This document shows positions 10,885-20,185 of a stretch of DNA of 64,000 nt, piece after piece. The notes beneath the pieces are model-generated. The model saw only the letters and a program-made list of their open reading frames with translations. It did no database searches and was not told the origin of the DNA. This DNA comes from Protonemura montana. Lineage: Eukaryota; Arthropoda; Insecta; Plecoptera; Nemouridae. Numbering within the stretch: the first letter of the stretch is position 1; every line of letters begins with the position of its first letter. A program made the translations under genes and the position numbers. The stretch is taken from assembly GCA_947568835.1 (NCBI GenBank), contig OX387610.1, forward strand, positions 4,566,001-4,630,000, given 5' to 3'.

Positions 10885-11525
10885 CTTTGCTATATCCAGG
10901 CTATTTGAGATCAGCTGGCTGGATCCTATGCTCTATCCAGGTTATTTGAGATCAGCTGGCTGGAACCTATGCTTTATCCAGGTTATTTGAGATCAGCTGG
11001 CAGGATCCTATGCTTTATCCAGGTTATTTGAGATCAGCTGGCTGGATCCTTTGCTCTATCCAGGTTATTTGAGATCAGCTGGCTGAATACTATGTTCTAT
11101 CCAGGTTATTTGAGATCAGCTGACTGGATCCTTTGCTCTATCCAGGTTATTTGATATCAGCTGGCTGGATCTTATGCACTATCCAGGTTATTTGAGATCA
11201 GCTGACTGGATCCTATGCTTTATCCAGGTTATTTGAGATCAGCTGACTGGATCCTATGCTCTATCCAGGTTATTTGAGATCAGCTGGCTGGATCCTTTGC
11301 TCTATCCAGGTTATTTGAGATCAGCTGGCTGGATCCTATGCTCTATCCAGGTTATTTGAGATCAGCTGACTGGATCCTATGCTCTATCCAGGTTATTTGA
11401 TATCAGCTGGCTGGATACTATGTTCTATCCAGGTTATTTGAGATCAGCTGACTGGATCCTATGCTTTATCCAGGTTATTTGATATCAGCTGGCTGGATCT
11501 TATGCACTATCCAGGTTATTTGAGA
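10885..11525 (+). repeat. 41-bp minisatellite, ~15.6 units
   Basis: Period 41 bp, checked at 10909 and 10950. The unit has GATCAGCTGGCTGGATCC, then TATGCTCTATCCAGG, then TTATTTGA. It holds a palindromic CAGCTG in nearly every unit and a GGATCC in most. Variants (GACTGGATCC, GATATCAGC, GGATACTATG) alternate in a pattern that suggests higher-order copying of several units at once. Confidence 0.95.
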
Positions 11526-11560
11526 CGAGTGATATAAATCATCACTATGGATCGAGCGGT

Positions 11561-11993
11561 TGGTTTAATTCAGTCTAATAATAACTCTCCAGTAATTTAC
11601 TTCGTTTGTTATTGTTTTACTGGTGGGCTACGCTCGGTGGTTATGTTAGGGCAGGTTTGGGTAAGGACATTGATATTTCATCCAAGGCCACCAACATCGG
11701 GTAGACTGACCACATTCTAGTCACTGTCTGTCGAACTACATACGTGGACGCGTCGTGCCATTGCAGCTGTGAGTTCTTTTAATTTTAGTACGTATTCCTA
11801 CAGCTCGGAACGGGCTGCAGTGTCCAAAGTGTGTGCTTATAATTGTGTTTGTAAATGAAATCAAAATGTGCCAAGTGCTACGTGCTACGTATATTTACAG
11901 TGTTTAATTACCAAATTATCTAGTGTCCTTCGTATTTGGCTTTAAACATAACCTCTCTTACGACGTTTCGTGTACGATCGGCGCTCCGGTTGC
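11561..11993. other. No recognisable gene
   Basis: Ordinary non-repetitive sequence, with no open frame of note and no known element. Confidence 0.5.
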
Positions 11994-12150
11994 TTTCAAA
12001 TGTGTTTAACGACGCACTGTTTTGACAACGGGCTTTGTGACATTGGCATATTGGCGTCGGTGAATGAGAGGTTGATGATGATACCGAACCTAACGTGGCC
12101 AAGACGGGGGAAGGTAAACCGGGTACGTAGCCATACTCCTGTGGCAACGC
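11994..12150 (-). mobile_element. 5S-derived SINE, 3' end only
   Basis: Read on the minus strand this is the SINE tail. On the plus strand it appears as GTGTTTAACGACGCACTGTT, GGCGTCGGTGAATGAG and CCGGGTACGTAGCCATACTC. Head and body are missing, the usual 5' truncation of LINE-mobilised elements. Confidence 0.8.
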
Positions 12151-13644
12151 ACTACATTCCAGTGACAAGATTTGGAAGTGGTTGTTTGGATGGCCGTTAT
12201 TCGTGTCTTCTTCAAGGTAAGTGGAGTTTATCTCTCTGTAGCTAGAGCTAGAGCAACATTAAAACGTTCTCTTTGAAGTTTTGGTATCTTAGCTGTAGTG
12301 GGGTCAATTTGCGAGTCCTTTACCTCACAAAATTGCGTTTTTTTGTACTTTTCTGTATACGTGTTGTGCATTTTCAACGTTTTTTTTTAATGTTATGTGC
12401 TAGCAATTAAAAGTAAACGATTTTCCTGCAAAACAACGAAGAAAATGTGCACGTTTCGCTTTTTGTAAGTTTCCCTTAAACAAGGTCCTAATACTGGCTT
12501 TTCAAACAAACGCGCCGGATCAAAAATATATCTTCATTTTTATTCTATACTTTGGCATTACAACTAGCATAAATGGGGTTTTAAAGAAGAATAACTATTC
12601 TTGTCAGCTACGTACCCATGCTCGAGGTTGAACAAACTAGTAGTCGTTGAAAACGGGTCCAGCTCGGGCTGTTTTGAAATCAGCTTCCACAACTTTAATT
12701 TGCCCTGCAGGGCTCTAAGAAAACCAGTCTCAAGTTAGTATCAAGTTTCCCCCCCCCAATCCCCTGCTCAGTGCTCTTGGCGGGCCGATAATTAGCCAGA
12801 AAGGAAAGTTACAATTTCGAGGAAAGTTTTGCGCTTTGAATCGCTGATTTTTGCAATCGATTTCTTGAGGAAATTGAAATATCTGCAAAGGTTGGCCAAC
12901 TTTTATGAACTCTTGGGACTTTGGAACTCTGCGAACGTTTGGCTTTGTTCCCGTTAGTGACGTCACAAAAGGGCATTGTAAAAATGAAGTAAGCGATTGA
13001 TTTGGAAGACATTAAAACTTGAGTATCTCCTGTTCTAGTTTAGATTACTAGCGAAACAAACGCAAAGTGCGAAGCAAAGATGCGCCTTTGAAAACTTCAT
13101 AAAAGCTCAGGCGAAAGCAAGCATACAAACAAGTCTTAATTGGATTCCAAAAAAATAAAAAAAAATAAAAATCTTCCAGGCTGTAATTCCTGGAATTATC
13201 TTTATCCTCTCATTCAGAACCTAGCATTTAATTACACACAAAATAAAGCACAAAAGAAAATAACCCCACGCACTTTTAATATCCTACTACGCACTCACAC
13301 AAACACAATTTCTTTAAAAAAACAAATTTACTTTCACGCAACCGTTGTCCCAGGAAGCTTGCAACGCTCGCAAATTCCGACCAAACGCCGTCATACTTTT
13401 TCAAGCGCGTCGCCCCCCCCCCCCCTCTCCCCCCCCACCCATCAAACACAAACACCAGCACACCTGTGACTTCTCAAATAATTACTCGCCTAACCCGGTA
13501 TTACACGTGACGTCATTACAGCTACGTCACGCCACTCTGTCCACTTTCCCGGGTTTTTGAGTTACGATCTCCCCCCTCGCCCCATCGCCCACCCTTCCCA
13601 TCACACATCCACACAGTTTCATTCATAGACTACCTCTCCGCACC
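12151..13644. other. No recognisable gene; one isolated donor and a C-rich run
   Basis: A strong donor string (TTCAAGGTAAGTGG) occurs at 12213-12226, but the acceptor that would define an exon (CATTCCAG near 12163) has no pyrimidine tract, so I do not call an exon. Poly-C tracts lie at 13413-13425 and 13429-13436. Frames across the C tract are low-complexity proline-rich artefacts. Confidence 0.45.
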
Positions 13645-13690
13645 CTTTCACGGCCCCCACGCACCCTTTCACGGCCCCCACGCACGTTAA
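13645..13690 (+). repeat. Short direct repeat, 21 bp, ~2 units
   Basis: GCACCCTTTCACGGCCCCCA occurs twice in succession, at about 13637 and 13658, and a partial third follows. Cytosine-rich. Confidence 0.7.
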
Positions 13691-14145
13691 AACGACAGTT
13701 TTCGCACTTTCCCGTCAAGCCAATGAAATAATTACAAAGATGGCGGCCAAGGAGTCGGGAAAGTTGACGGTGAAAGGTGAACTCTGGCGAGAGAAATGTA
13801 AGCTGAAAGTTTTCATTAAGTCTCAGTGAATTTAGAAGGCTCAGGCTAGCGCTAATGTCTCTTATGAGCTGGACATTTTGTTTCGTGTGTTTTGAAAAAT
13901 CGCCCAAATCAGTTCAGATCTGAACTGGAATTAAGCTTGAGATTAAAGTTGGACTCGGGGTCTATCTTTTACAGTTTTCATTGCTCCTAGATAATGTTGG
14001 AGTTAAATCAATTGACATGGCAACAAAGGCTATAATAATAGTATATAGTTATAGTATATATAGTGCCGTTATAGTATATTTGCAGGTCAAAACCAGTCAA
14101 AATGGCCGACCATACAGACAGAACGTGACACAACCCTATTAGCTC
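13691..14145. other. No recognisable gene
   Basis: Includes ATGGCGGCCAAGGAGTCGGG at 13739, which looks gene-like, but the plus-strand frame closes within a few dozen codons and no splice sites bracket it. Confidence 0.45.
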
Positions 14146-14156
14146 TTATGGGCTAA
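14146..14156 (+). repeat. Target-site duplication, left copy
   Basis: TTATGGGCTAA, identical to 14587-14597. The two copies bracket the SINE at 14157-14586 and mark its insertion by target-primed reverse transcription. Confidence 0.85.
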
Positions 14157-14586
14157 CATCGAACGGTTTGGCGCGTTAGAAACACCGGTTCTTATAAGAT
14201 CATCGAAGTCAAGCAACACTGCGCTGAGTCAGGTATTGGATTGGTGACCATCATACACATGACCAGTTCTGTTCGGGAGAGAGGTTGGAGGGATGAAAGT
14301 TAGTACCTACAGTAAATCCACTCGCCTTGCTTATCAACCTCTCGACAGCATGGATTTGTGGAGGAATCCTGCTGTTCGTGTTGTACCGTCCTTCGGAAAG
14401 GAAGTTAAGTCGGTTGTCCCCTTGGTGCTCTTCGACAGGAGTAGGCTACGTGCCGGCACCGGGTTTCCCCTTTTTCCTTCTAGGCTAGGTTAGGTTCATC
14501 ATCATCCACTCATGGTGGATGATGTGACCAGTGCCACATGATCAGATGTCAAAACAGTGCTTCGTTAAACCCCACAAATCAATCAA
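14157..14586 (+). mobile_element. 5S-derived SINE, full length with TSD
   Basis: The head is CGAACGGTTTGGCGCG, AACACCGGTTCTTATAAGAT and CAAGCAACACTGCGC, then GGTATTGGATTGGTGACC. The body and tail follow as in other copies: GAGAGAGGTTGGAGGGATG, CCTTCGGAAAGGAAGTTAAG, TAGGCTACGTGCCGGCACC and a CAATCAA end. Perfect 11-bp direct repeats flank it (14146-14156 and 14587-14597). This is the best reference copy for the family. The 5S A block and C block are both present, so it may be transcribed by RNA polymerase III. Confidence 0.95.
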
Positions 14587-14597
14587 TTATGGGCTAA
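14587..14597 (+). repeat. Target-site duplication, right copy
   Basis: TTATGGGCTAA, directly after the CAATCAA end of the SINE; see the left copy at 14146. Confidence 0.85.
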
Positions 14598-15228
14598 TTT
14601 TGCCAGCTTAATGCGTGCTCGATCATTTTAGTGGGTCATTCTCATTCTGAAATTACTGCATTTAAAAACTGACCTTCATAGCAAAGAAAACCCTGAAAAA
14701 TTTGAGAAAAGTGACAAAATCGCAAGTTGTCAAAATTTTCCGTACAATGTCGAAAAAAACAGCGTGATGAAATTAATCATCTAATTTCCTTTCAGCAGCG
14801 TTGCTTAGCGAAGCTTTAAAAGTGTGGAAAAAGTTTGGTAATTTCGGTTTTTAGAGCGTGCTTATGAAGTATTCTGAGAGTTACAATTTTAAAATCTCTA
14901 CATTGTTTCGCAACATCCTCTCGGTGCTAGAAGTCCCGGGATTCCCTGCAGGGACACGGGAACGAGGGATGAAAATGGATGGGATATTTAGCGCGTCTCT
15001 AGCCAAACATACTTAACTAACGAACGGAATCTAGTGATATTCATTTTAGTTTTTAACAGTGGATTTACCTAGACCAGAGGCCCACCTGTCAGAGCTTAAA
15101 GTCTTAGAGACTCATTGATTGCGTGCAAAACACCACCGCAGATTTCTACTCATAGTTTGACTCGAGATGCTTCTCGTTAGAGACCTGTCGCCTCCATTAA
15201 AAACATCTAAAATCCTCAAAAAGCTCAC
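14598..15228. other. No recognisable gene
   Basis: AT-rich with no long frame. A CCCGGGATTCCCTGCAGGGA stretch near 14935-14956 is GC-rich but isolated. Confidence 0.5.
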
Positions 15229-15462
15229 CTCTTCACTCGCCTTGCTTATCAACCTCTCGAAAGCATGGATTTGTGGAGGAATCCTGTTGTTCGCGTTGTA
15301 CCATCCTTTGGAAGAGACGTTAAGCCGGTGGTTCCCTTGGTCTTCGACAAAAGTAGGCTACGTGCCGGCACCGGATTTCCTCTCATCTCTTCCTACCAGG
15401 TTAGGTTTATCATCATCCTCATCATCATTCAATCACTCACCGACGCCAGTAGACTAGTGCCA
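15229..15462 (+). mobile_element. 5S-derived SINE, headless and tail-clipped
   Basis: Starts within the body (TCACTCGCCTTGCTTATCAA) and runs through TTTGGAAGAGACGTTAAGCC, ACGTGCCGGCACCGG and the CATCATCCTCATCATC run. It ends before the usual CAATCAATC terminus, at about AGACTAGTGCCACGTG. The 5S head is absent. Confidence 0.85.
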
Positions 15463-16110
15463 CGTGAATTAAAGATTCCGCTTCACTCATCAATTAAATT
15501 ATTTTACTGATAAAATTTCAACTACATTCGCATAGCTTTGTAATATTGTTCTAACTAAAAATCAGACCGCCGGTCTCATTAAAAAAAATCATTTTACGGC
15601 ATTCCGTGTCTGATTTCTTGGCCAATCCGCCACTGCAGGTAGCGCCGATCACACTTTGCGTTTCGCTACTGTTGCCAGCCTCCCAGGCATCTGTCTCCAC
15701 GCAACGTAAACACAAACAGATTAGCTTTTCGCAGGTCGCGCTCTCTGGTAGACTAGTTTGTCACCAGGTACACAATTACTCCCCCCCCCCTCCAACCCCC
15801 CCCCCCCACCCCCCTCCACACGACCACTCCCGGTGCCGCCTGTCAAAGGGGTTTGTTTGTTTGCCGTGATTTGTGCGTGAGTCGGACGACGCAAAGTGTG
15901 CGGCGGTGCGTGAGCAGATGCGTGCAGGCGAGAGCAACACTCATGCTTTAGTGCGTGGGTTGTGCGTGGGGCTCGACAGAACGCGTTCTGCCATGAGAAT
16001 TCGAATACTGGCTGAACTCGCGCTAGATCTAGGTCAGGAACTGATGATAGTTTTAGTTTTCGTTGATTTTCCCTGAAATCGTTTTTGTAATCAGATTAAT
16101 CAACTCGTGA
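15463..16110. other. No recognisable gene; C-rich microsatellite
   Basis: A poly-C and CCA-rich run lies at 15781-15815. Flanking sequence at 15640-16000 is CpG-rich and open for short distances in several frames, without convincing splice sites. Confidence 0.45.
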
Positions 16111-16689
16111 AAACTTCATACACATGACCATCATACACATGACCATCATACATATGACTATCATACACATGACCATCATACACATGACCATCATACACAT
16201 GACCATCATACACATGACCATCTTACACATGACCATCATACACATGACCATCATACACATGACCATCATACACATGACCATCATACACATGACCATCATA
16301 CACATGACCGTCATACACATGACCGTCATACACATGACCATCTTACACATGACCAGTTCTGTTCGGGAGAGAGGCTGGAGGGATGAAAGTTAGTACAGCA
16401 ACTTCATTCGCCTTGCTTGTCAACCTCTAAACAGCACGGATTTGTGGAGGAATCCTGTTGTTCGCTTTGTCCCGTCATTCGGAAGGGACGTTAAGCCAGT
16501 GGTTCCCTAGGTGCTCTTCGACAGGAGTAGGCTACGTGTCAGCACCGGGATTTTCCTCCTCCCTTCTAGGCTAGGTGAGGTTCATCATCATCCTCATCAT
16601 TATCCGCTCATTCACCGATGTCATTAGACCAGTGTCACATGGCCAGGTATCAAAACAGTGCGTCGTTAAACCGAAATAATCAATCAATT
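16111..16689 (+). mobile_element. 5S-derived SINE with internal 15-bp array
   Basis: The body and tail are those of the SINE (CAGTTCTGTTCGGGAGAGAG, TCGGAAGGGACGTTAAGCC, CAATCAATTA end). In place of the 5S head lies a 15-bp array (16117-16352) whose unit, CATACACATGACCAT, is the segment that joins head to body in normal copies. The SINE lost its head and expanded this segment. Confidence 0.9.
16117..16352 (+). repeat. 15-bp minisatellite, ~16 units
   Basis: Unit CATACACATGACCAT with few variants (GACTAT, GACCGT, CATCTT). Since 15 is a multiple of 3, both strands read as repeating pentapeptides (MTIIH on plus, MVMCM on minus). These frames are artefacts of the repeat. Confidence 0.95.
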
Positions 16690-16861
16690 AATTCTTATAC
16701 ATCATTTTAATTAGATTGTTAATGCTCATAATCATGGCACATTTTCTTCTAATTCACACAAACTGTTTCCAAAAAAAGATTACTCATTTTGAGTTGTTGA
16801 TCTTAAATTGTTGGACCTTGAAAGATGTCAACAACAACTAGAGACCAAGTGACAAATCTAT

Positions 16862-16955
16862 TTGAACTTGGTTTTGAATGCTAAGTTGAGAACAACTAAA
16901 TTTAAATTACTAAACTAGTGCTAAAGTTAGATCAAGTAGACATGAGTCTAAAAAT
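16862..16955 (+). mobile_element. FB MITE, internal-deletion copy
   Basis: The left segment TTGGTTTTGAATGCTAAGTT then GAGAACAACTAAATTT is joined directly to the tail AAACTAGTGCTAAAGTTAG and AAGTAGACATGAGTCTAAAA. The central hairpin arms seen at 142-312 are gone. Confidence 0.7.
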
Positions 16956-17338
16956 AATCACTTTAGACCACTCGTTACCCAAATTGCACAGCTTTTCGAG
17001 TAGCAACTTGTGCACATAGTAAGAAAATGTATACTCCATGGCGTACTGTGTCAACAATATTTGTATAAGTCCTTGGTAACTCTTATTTATTCTCTCTTCT
17101 CTTGAAGCTGCTTTATTTATTTGTTCAGCTGTTTCTTCCTGCGTGTTCAAAACATTTGCTTGGTTGCTCCATTATTTTATTACTCACTGGAATTGTCTCT
17201 ACCTAGAGCGATGCATTAAAAATCACTGTGATTTAAACTGGATGGAGACTTTTCGATTGAACGAATAGGATCTTAGTTGACCGGAATCTAGTTTGTCTGA
17301 CTAAATTTGCAGCATCTAAATCAAAAGGATGTTGAAAA
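16956..17338. other. No recognisable gene
   Basis: A 72-codon minus-strand frame at 16932-17150 has no splice context and partly overlaps the MITE tail. Confidence 0.45.
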
Positions 17339-17414
17339 GGACGGCCGCAAGCGCCATCGGGTGGCACCTACCGTTACCACGTGTTGCCGTCTCGTTTTCT
17401 CGGCAGAAAGTTTA
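17339..17414 (+). mobile_element. MITE family C, single arm
   Basis: ACGGCCGCAAGCGCCATCGG, GTGGCACCTACCGTTACCAC, GTGTTGCCGTCTCGTTTTCT and CGGCAGAAAGTTT. The same string occurs inverted at 56411-56490, in two inverted arms at 50886-51033, and in part at 10355. Confidence 0.65.
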
Positions 17415-17915
17415 ATATTGTAGCTATCCGCCTAAACGTATAAACTCAACGCTGGTATTTAATTGTTTTCCGGGTCGTTACGACAACGACTTTTGTCTGT
17501 GGGCCAGACGCAAAACAAACAGAGTTTAGTTCAAACCTAGTTTGGTTCGAACGAGGAAACAGGCTTAACCAGTCAACATGGTGTGACAGGGTAAAACATT
17601 TTATGAAAAGATTATTCCTTTGGAAAGCAAGTATTAAAGTGACAGCTCGATTAATTGAGGAAACGAGACGCTTTTAAAAACAATTTGGATCGATGTGCTA
17701 CGAAATTAAAAACAAAATTTGTGGAAAAAACAAGCAATGACCACCCGCCGTCTAATTGTTAATGTACACAATTGTGTTTGGATCTCGTAAGCTTTCAAAA
17801 GTCAACACAAACAGACAAGACATTTGCAAAATTGCTTTTCCCATAATTACCAGCTAGTGGAATTTTCGCCACACAAAATAATTTGACAGCTGTGCAAATT
17901 AAATGTCCGTATTGA
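17415..17915. other. No recognisable gene
   Basis: Non-repetitive and without a notable frame. Confidence 0.5.
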
Positions 17916-18517
17916 CAGAAAGCTTGCAACATATGCTGTTATCCAGCTCAAGACGTGGCTTGCCAAACAAAGCTTGCAGTCCATGCTGTTGTCCAGCTCA
18001 AGGCATGGCTTGCCAAACAAAGCTTGCAGCCCATGCTGTTGTCCAAAATTAGGCATAGCTTGCCAAACAAAGCTTGCAGCCCATGCTGTTGTCCAGCTCA
18101 AGACATGGCTTGCCAAACAAAGCTTGCACCCCATGCTGTTGTCCAGCTCAAGACATGGCTTGCCAAACAAAGCTTGCAGTCCATGCTGTTGTCCAGCTCA
18201 AGGCATAGCTTGCCAAACAAAGCTTGCAGCCCATGCTGTTGTCCAGCTCAAGACATAGCTTGCCAAACAAAGCTTGCAGCCCATGCTGTTGTCCAACTCA
18301 AGGCATGGCTTGCCAAACAAAGCTTGCAGCCCATGCTATTGTCCAGCTCAAGGCATGGCTTGCCAAACAAAGCTTGCAGTCCATGCTGCTGTCCAGCTCA
18401 AGGCATGGCTTGCCAAACAAAGCTTGCACCCCATGCTGTTGTCCAGCTCAAGACATGGCTTGCCAAACAAAGCTTGCAGCCCATGCTGTTGTCCAATATA
18501 AGGCATAGCTTGCCAAA
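17916..18517 (+). repeat. 50-bp minisatellite, ~12 units
   Basis: Period exactly 50 bp, checked at 17971 and 18021. The unit has AAAGCTTGCAGCCCATGCTG, TTGTCCAGCTCAAGGCATGG and CTTGCCAAAC. All three plus frames are open, because a 50-bp unit rotates through the frames every 150 bases. The 205-codon frame here is therefore a repeat artefact. Confidence 0.95.
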
Positions 18518-19333
18518 CGTTACAAAACTATGTTGTGGGCTGGATTGTAGAACATTTCTCGGCCAACCCTGAGGCATCGCAAGACGGAATGCAGTGTAGC
18601 AACATAATGAGTTGTTGGAAAGTTGTTTTTCTTTCGGCAACTTCCTCTCGGGGAAATTCAGTGAATTCCTTGGCAACTAACTGGTTTGTATTCGCCTCGG
18701 CTGCCGCTCGTCAACAATTCACTGTTGCCAAAATAACAAATTATTCACCCAGTCTGTCAAACTTGGCGGAGTTGTTAACTTGCAGGTGAATTAACTTGAC
18801 TCGGCCGGGGAAGTTTAAATGATGTAAACTTGTATAGGTACGGGTTAAATAAGCACGAGTTTATGTTTCCTTCCAAGCGAGTGGTAAGATTGTTGGTTCA
18901 TTCTTGAGTTATGAAAGAATAGCAAACAAGTTTATTTCAACGCTAATCCTAGGCATGCTTCTCATTGTAGGTTGTTTTTTTTTTCTGTAATTTTTTCGCA
19001 TTGCGTTTTATTTTTGTATGAACATTGTTGTTTGACTTAATTATCCCACTCGGAAAAACATGCGGCGTATTTTGTTCTATATGAGCTTCTATGTTAAAAA
19101 AATGAAAACACTCACTGTTTGAATTCCTGTTATGCTGTACTTGTAATTGGCCGATTTTATTCACAAGTTCGTAGTTATTTTGTTACCTGAAGTTAGCTGT
19201 TGACATGCAAATGTTTATAACAAGTAATATTAAAACTATTTCCATTGTTTTTACCAAATGAGATAATTCACAGTAGTAATATGTATGTTTGGAATTCTAA
19301 AAATACTTCTAAAATATACTAAATAGTGCTTCC
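18518..19333. other. No recognisable gene
   Basis: Two short frames (18535-18789 plus, 18949-19164 minus) have no splice sites or family likeness. Confidence 0.5.
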
Positions 19334-19472
19334 CATGAAGAGACGTTGAAGCCAAGGCGGCTATCTTGAAAGTCCCTGGTTTGGAATCCACTCAAAGTGC
19401 TAGTGTGATATTTCCAGTGTTTCCTCTATAGTTTCCGTGGTTTTCGTAGATTTTTAAGACCAACCAACTTCT
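19334..19472 (+). repeat. Dispersed repeat D, copy 2
   Basis: CCATGAAGAGACGTTGAAGC, GGCTATCTTGAAAGTCCCTG and TGGTTTTCGTAGATTTT match 10648-10772 in order and orientation. Confidence 0.65.
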
Positions 19473-19488
19473 GTCTGCAGATTATTAT

Positions 19489-20185
19489 TTGATTATTGTG
19501 TTTAACGACGCACTGTTTTGACATCTGGCCATGTGACACTGGTGTCATGGCGTCGGTGCATGAGTGGATGATGAAGAGGATGATAATAGATCTTACCTAG
19601 CCTAAAAGCGAGGAGGGAAAACCCGGTACCATAACCCAGCCTACTCCTATTGTCGAAGAGCACCAAGGGGACCACTGGCTTAACGTCTCTTCTGAAGGAC
19701 GGTACAACTCGAAAAACATGATTCCTCCACAAATCCATGCTGTCGAGAGGTTGATAAACAAGACGAGTAAAGTTGCTGCACTAACTTTCATCCCTCCAAC
19801 CTCTCTCCCGAACAGAACTGGTCATGTGTATGATGGTCACCCATCCACTACCTGACTCAGCGCAGTATTGCTTAACTTTCATCCCTCCAACCTCTCTCCC
19901 GAACAGAACTGGTAATGTGTATGATGGTCACCCATCCACTACCTGACTCAGCGCAGTATTGCTTAACTTTCATCCCTCCAACCTCTCTCCCGAATAGAAC
20001 TGGTCATGCGTATGATGGTCACCCATCGAATACCTGACCCAGCGCAGTGTTGCTTAACTTTCATCCATCCAACCTCTCTCCCGAACAGAACTGATCATGT
20101 GTATGATGGTCACCCATCCAATATCTGACTCAGCGCAGTATTGCTTAACTCTCATCCATCCAACCTCTCTCCCGAATATGTCTGG
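19489..20185 (-). mobile_element. 5S-derived SINE with 91-bp head/body tandem
   Basis: Minus-strand SINE. The tail is at the left (GTGTTTAACGACGCACTGTT, ATGGCGTCGGTGCATGAG), then GGTACAACTCGAAAAACATG and the body. From about 19782 a 91-bp block repeats about four times: CTTTCATCCCTCCAACCTCT, CTCCCGAACAGAACTGG, TGTATGATGGTCACCCATCC, ACTACCTGACTCAGCGCAGT. Each unit joins body to 5S head through CTTAACTTTCATCC, the complement of GAAAGTTAAG. Confidence 0.9.

Larger units (their letters stand above)
10560..11560. mobile_element. Inverted-repeat element housing a 41-bp array
   Basis: At 10620-10650 lies CTGATTTCAAATAACCTGGA then TAGCGATAGC, the reverse complement of the unit that is tandemly repeated from 10885 (GCTCTATCCAGGTTATTTGA then GATCAGC). 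One arm of an inverted pair is therefore single and the other has been amplified about 15 times. Between them lies a dispersed repeat (10648-10772) also found at 19334. The outer boundaries are approximate. Confidence 0.55.

Noticed and set aside
12164..12217. Short exon ending in CAAGGTAAGT
   Set aside because: The donor is good, but the acceptor lacks a pyrimidine tract and the block adjoins a SINE tail.
16124..16393. Repeating MTIIH peptide as a structural protein
   Set aside because: It is the 15-bp SINE-derived minisatellite read in frame.
17955..18572. A 205-codon cysteine-rich frame over the 50-bp array
   Set aside because: All plus frames are open because of the 50-bp repeat; the peptide simply cycles every 50 codons.
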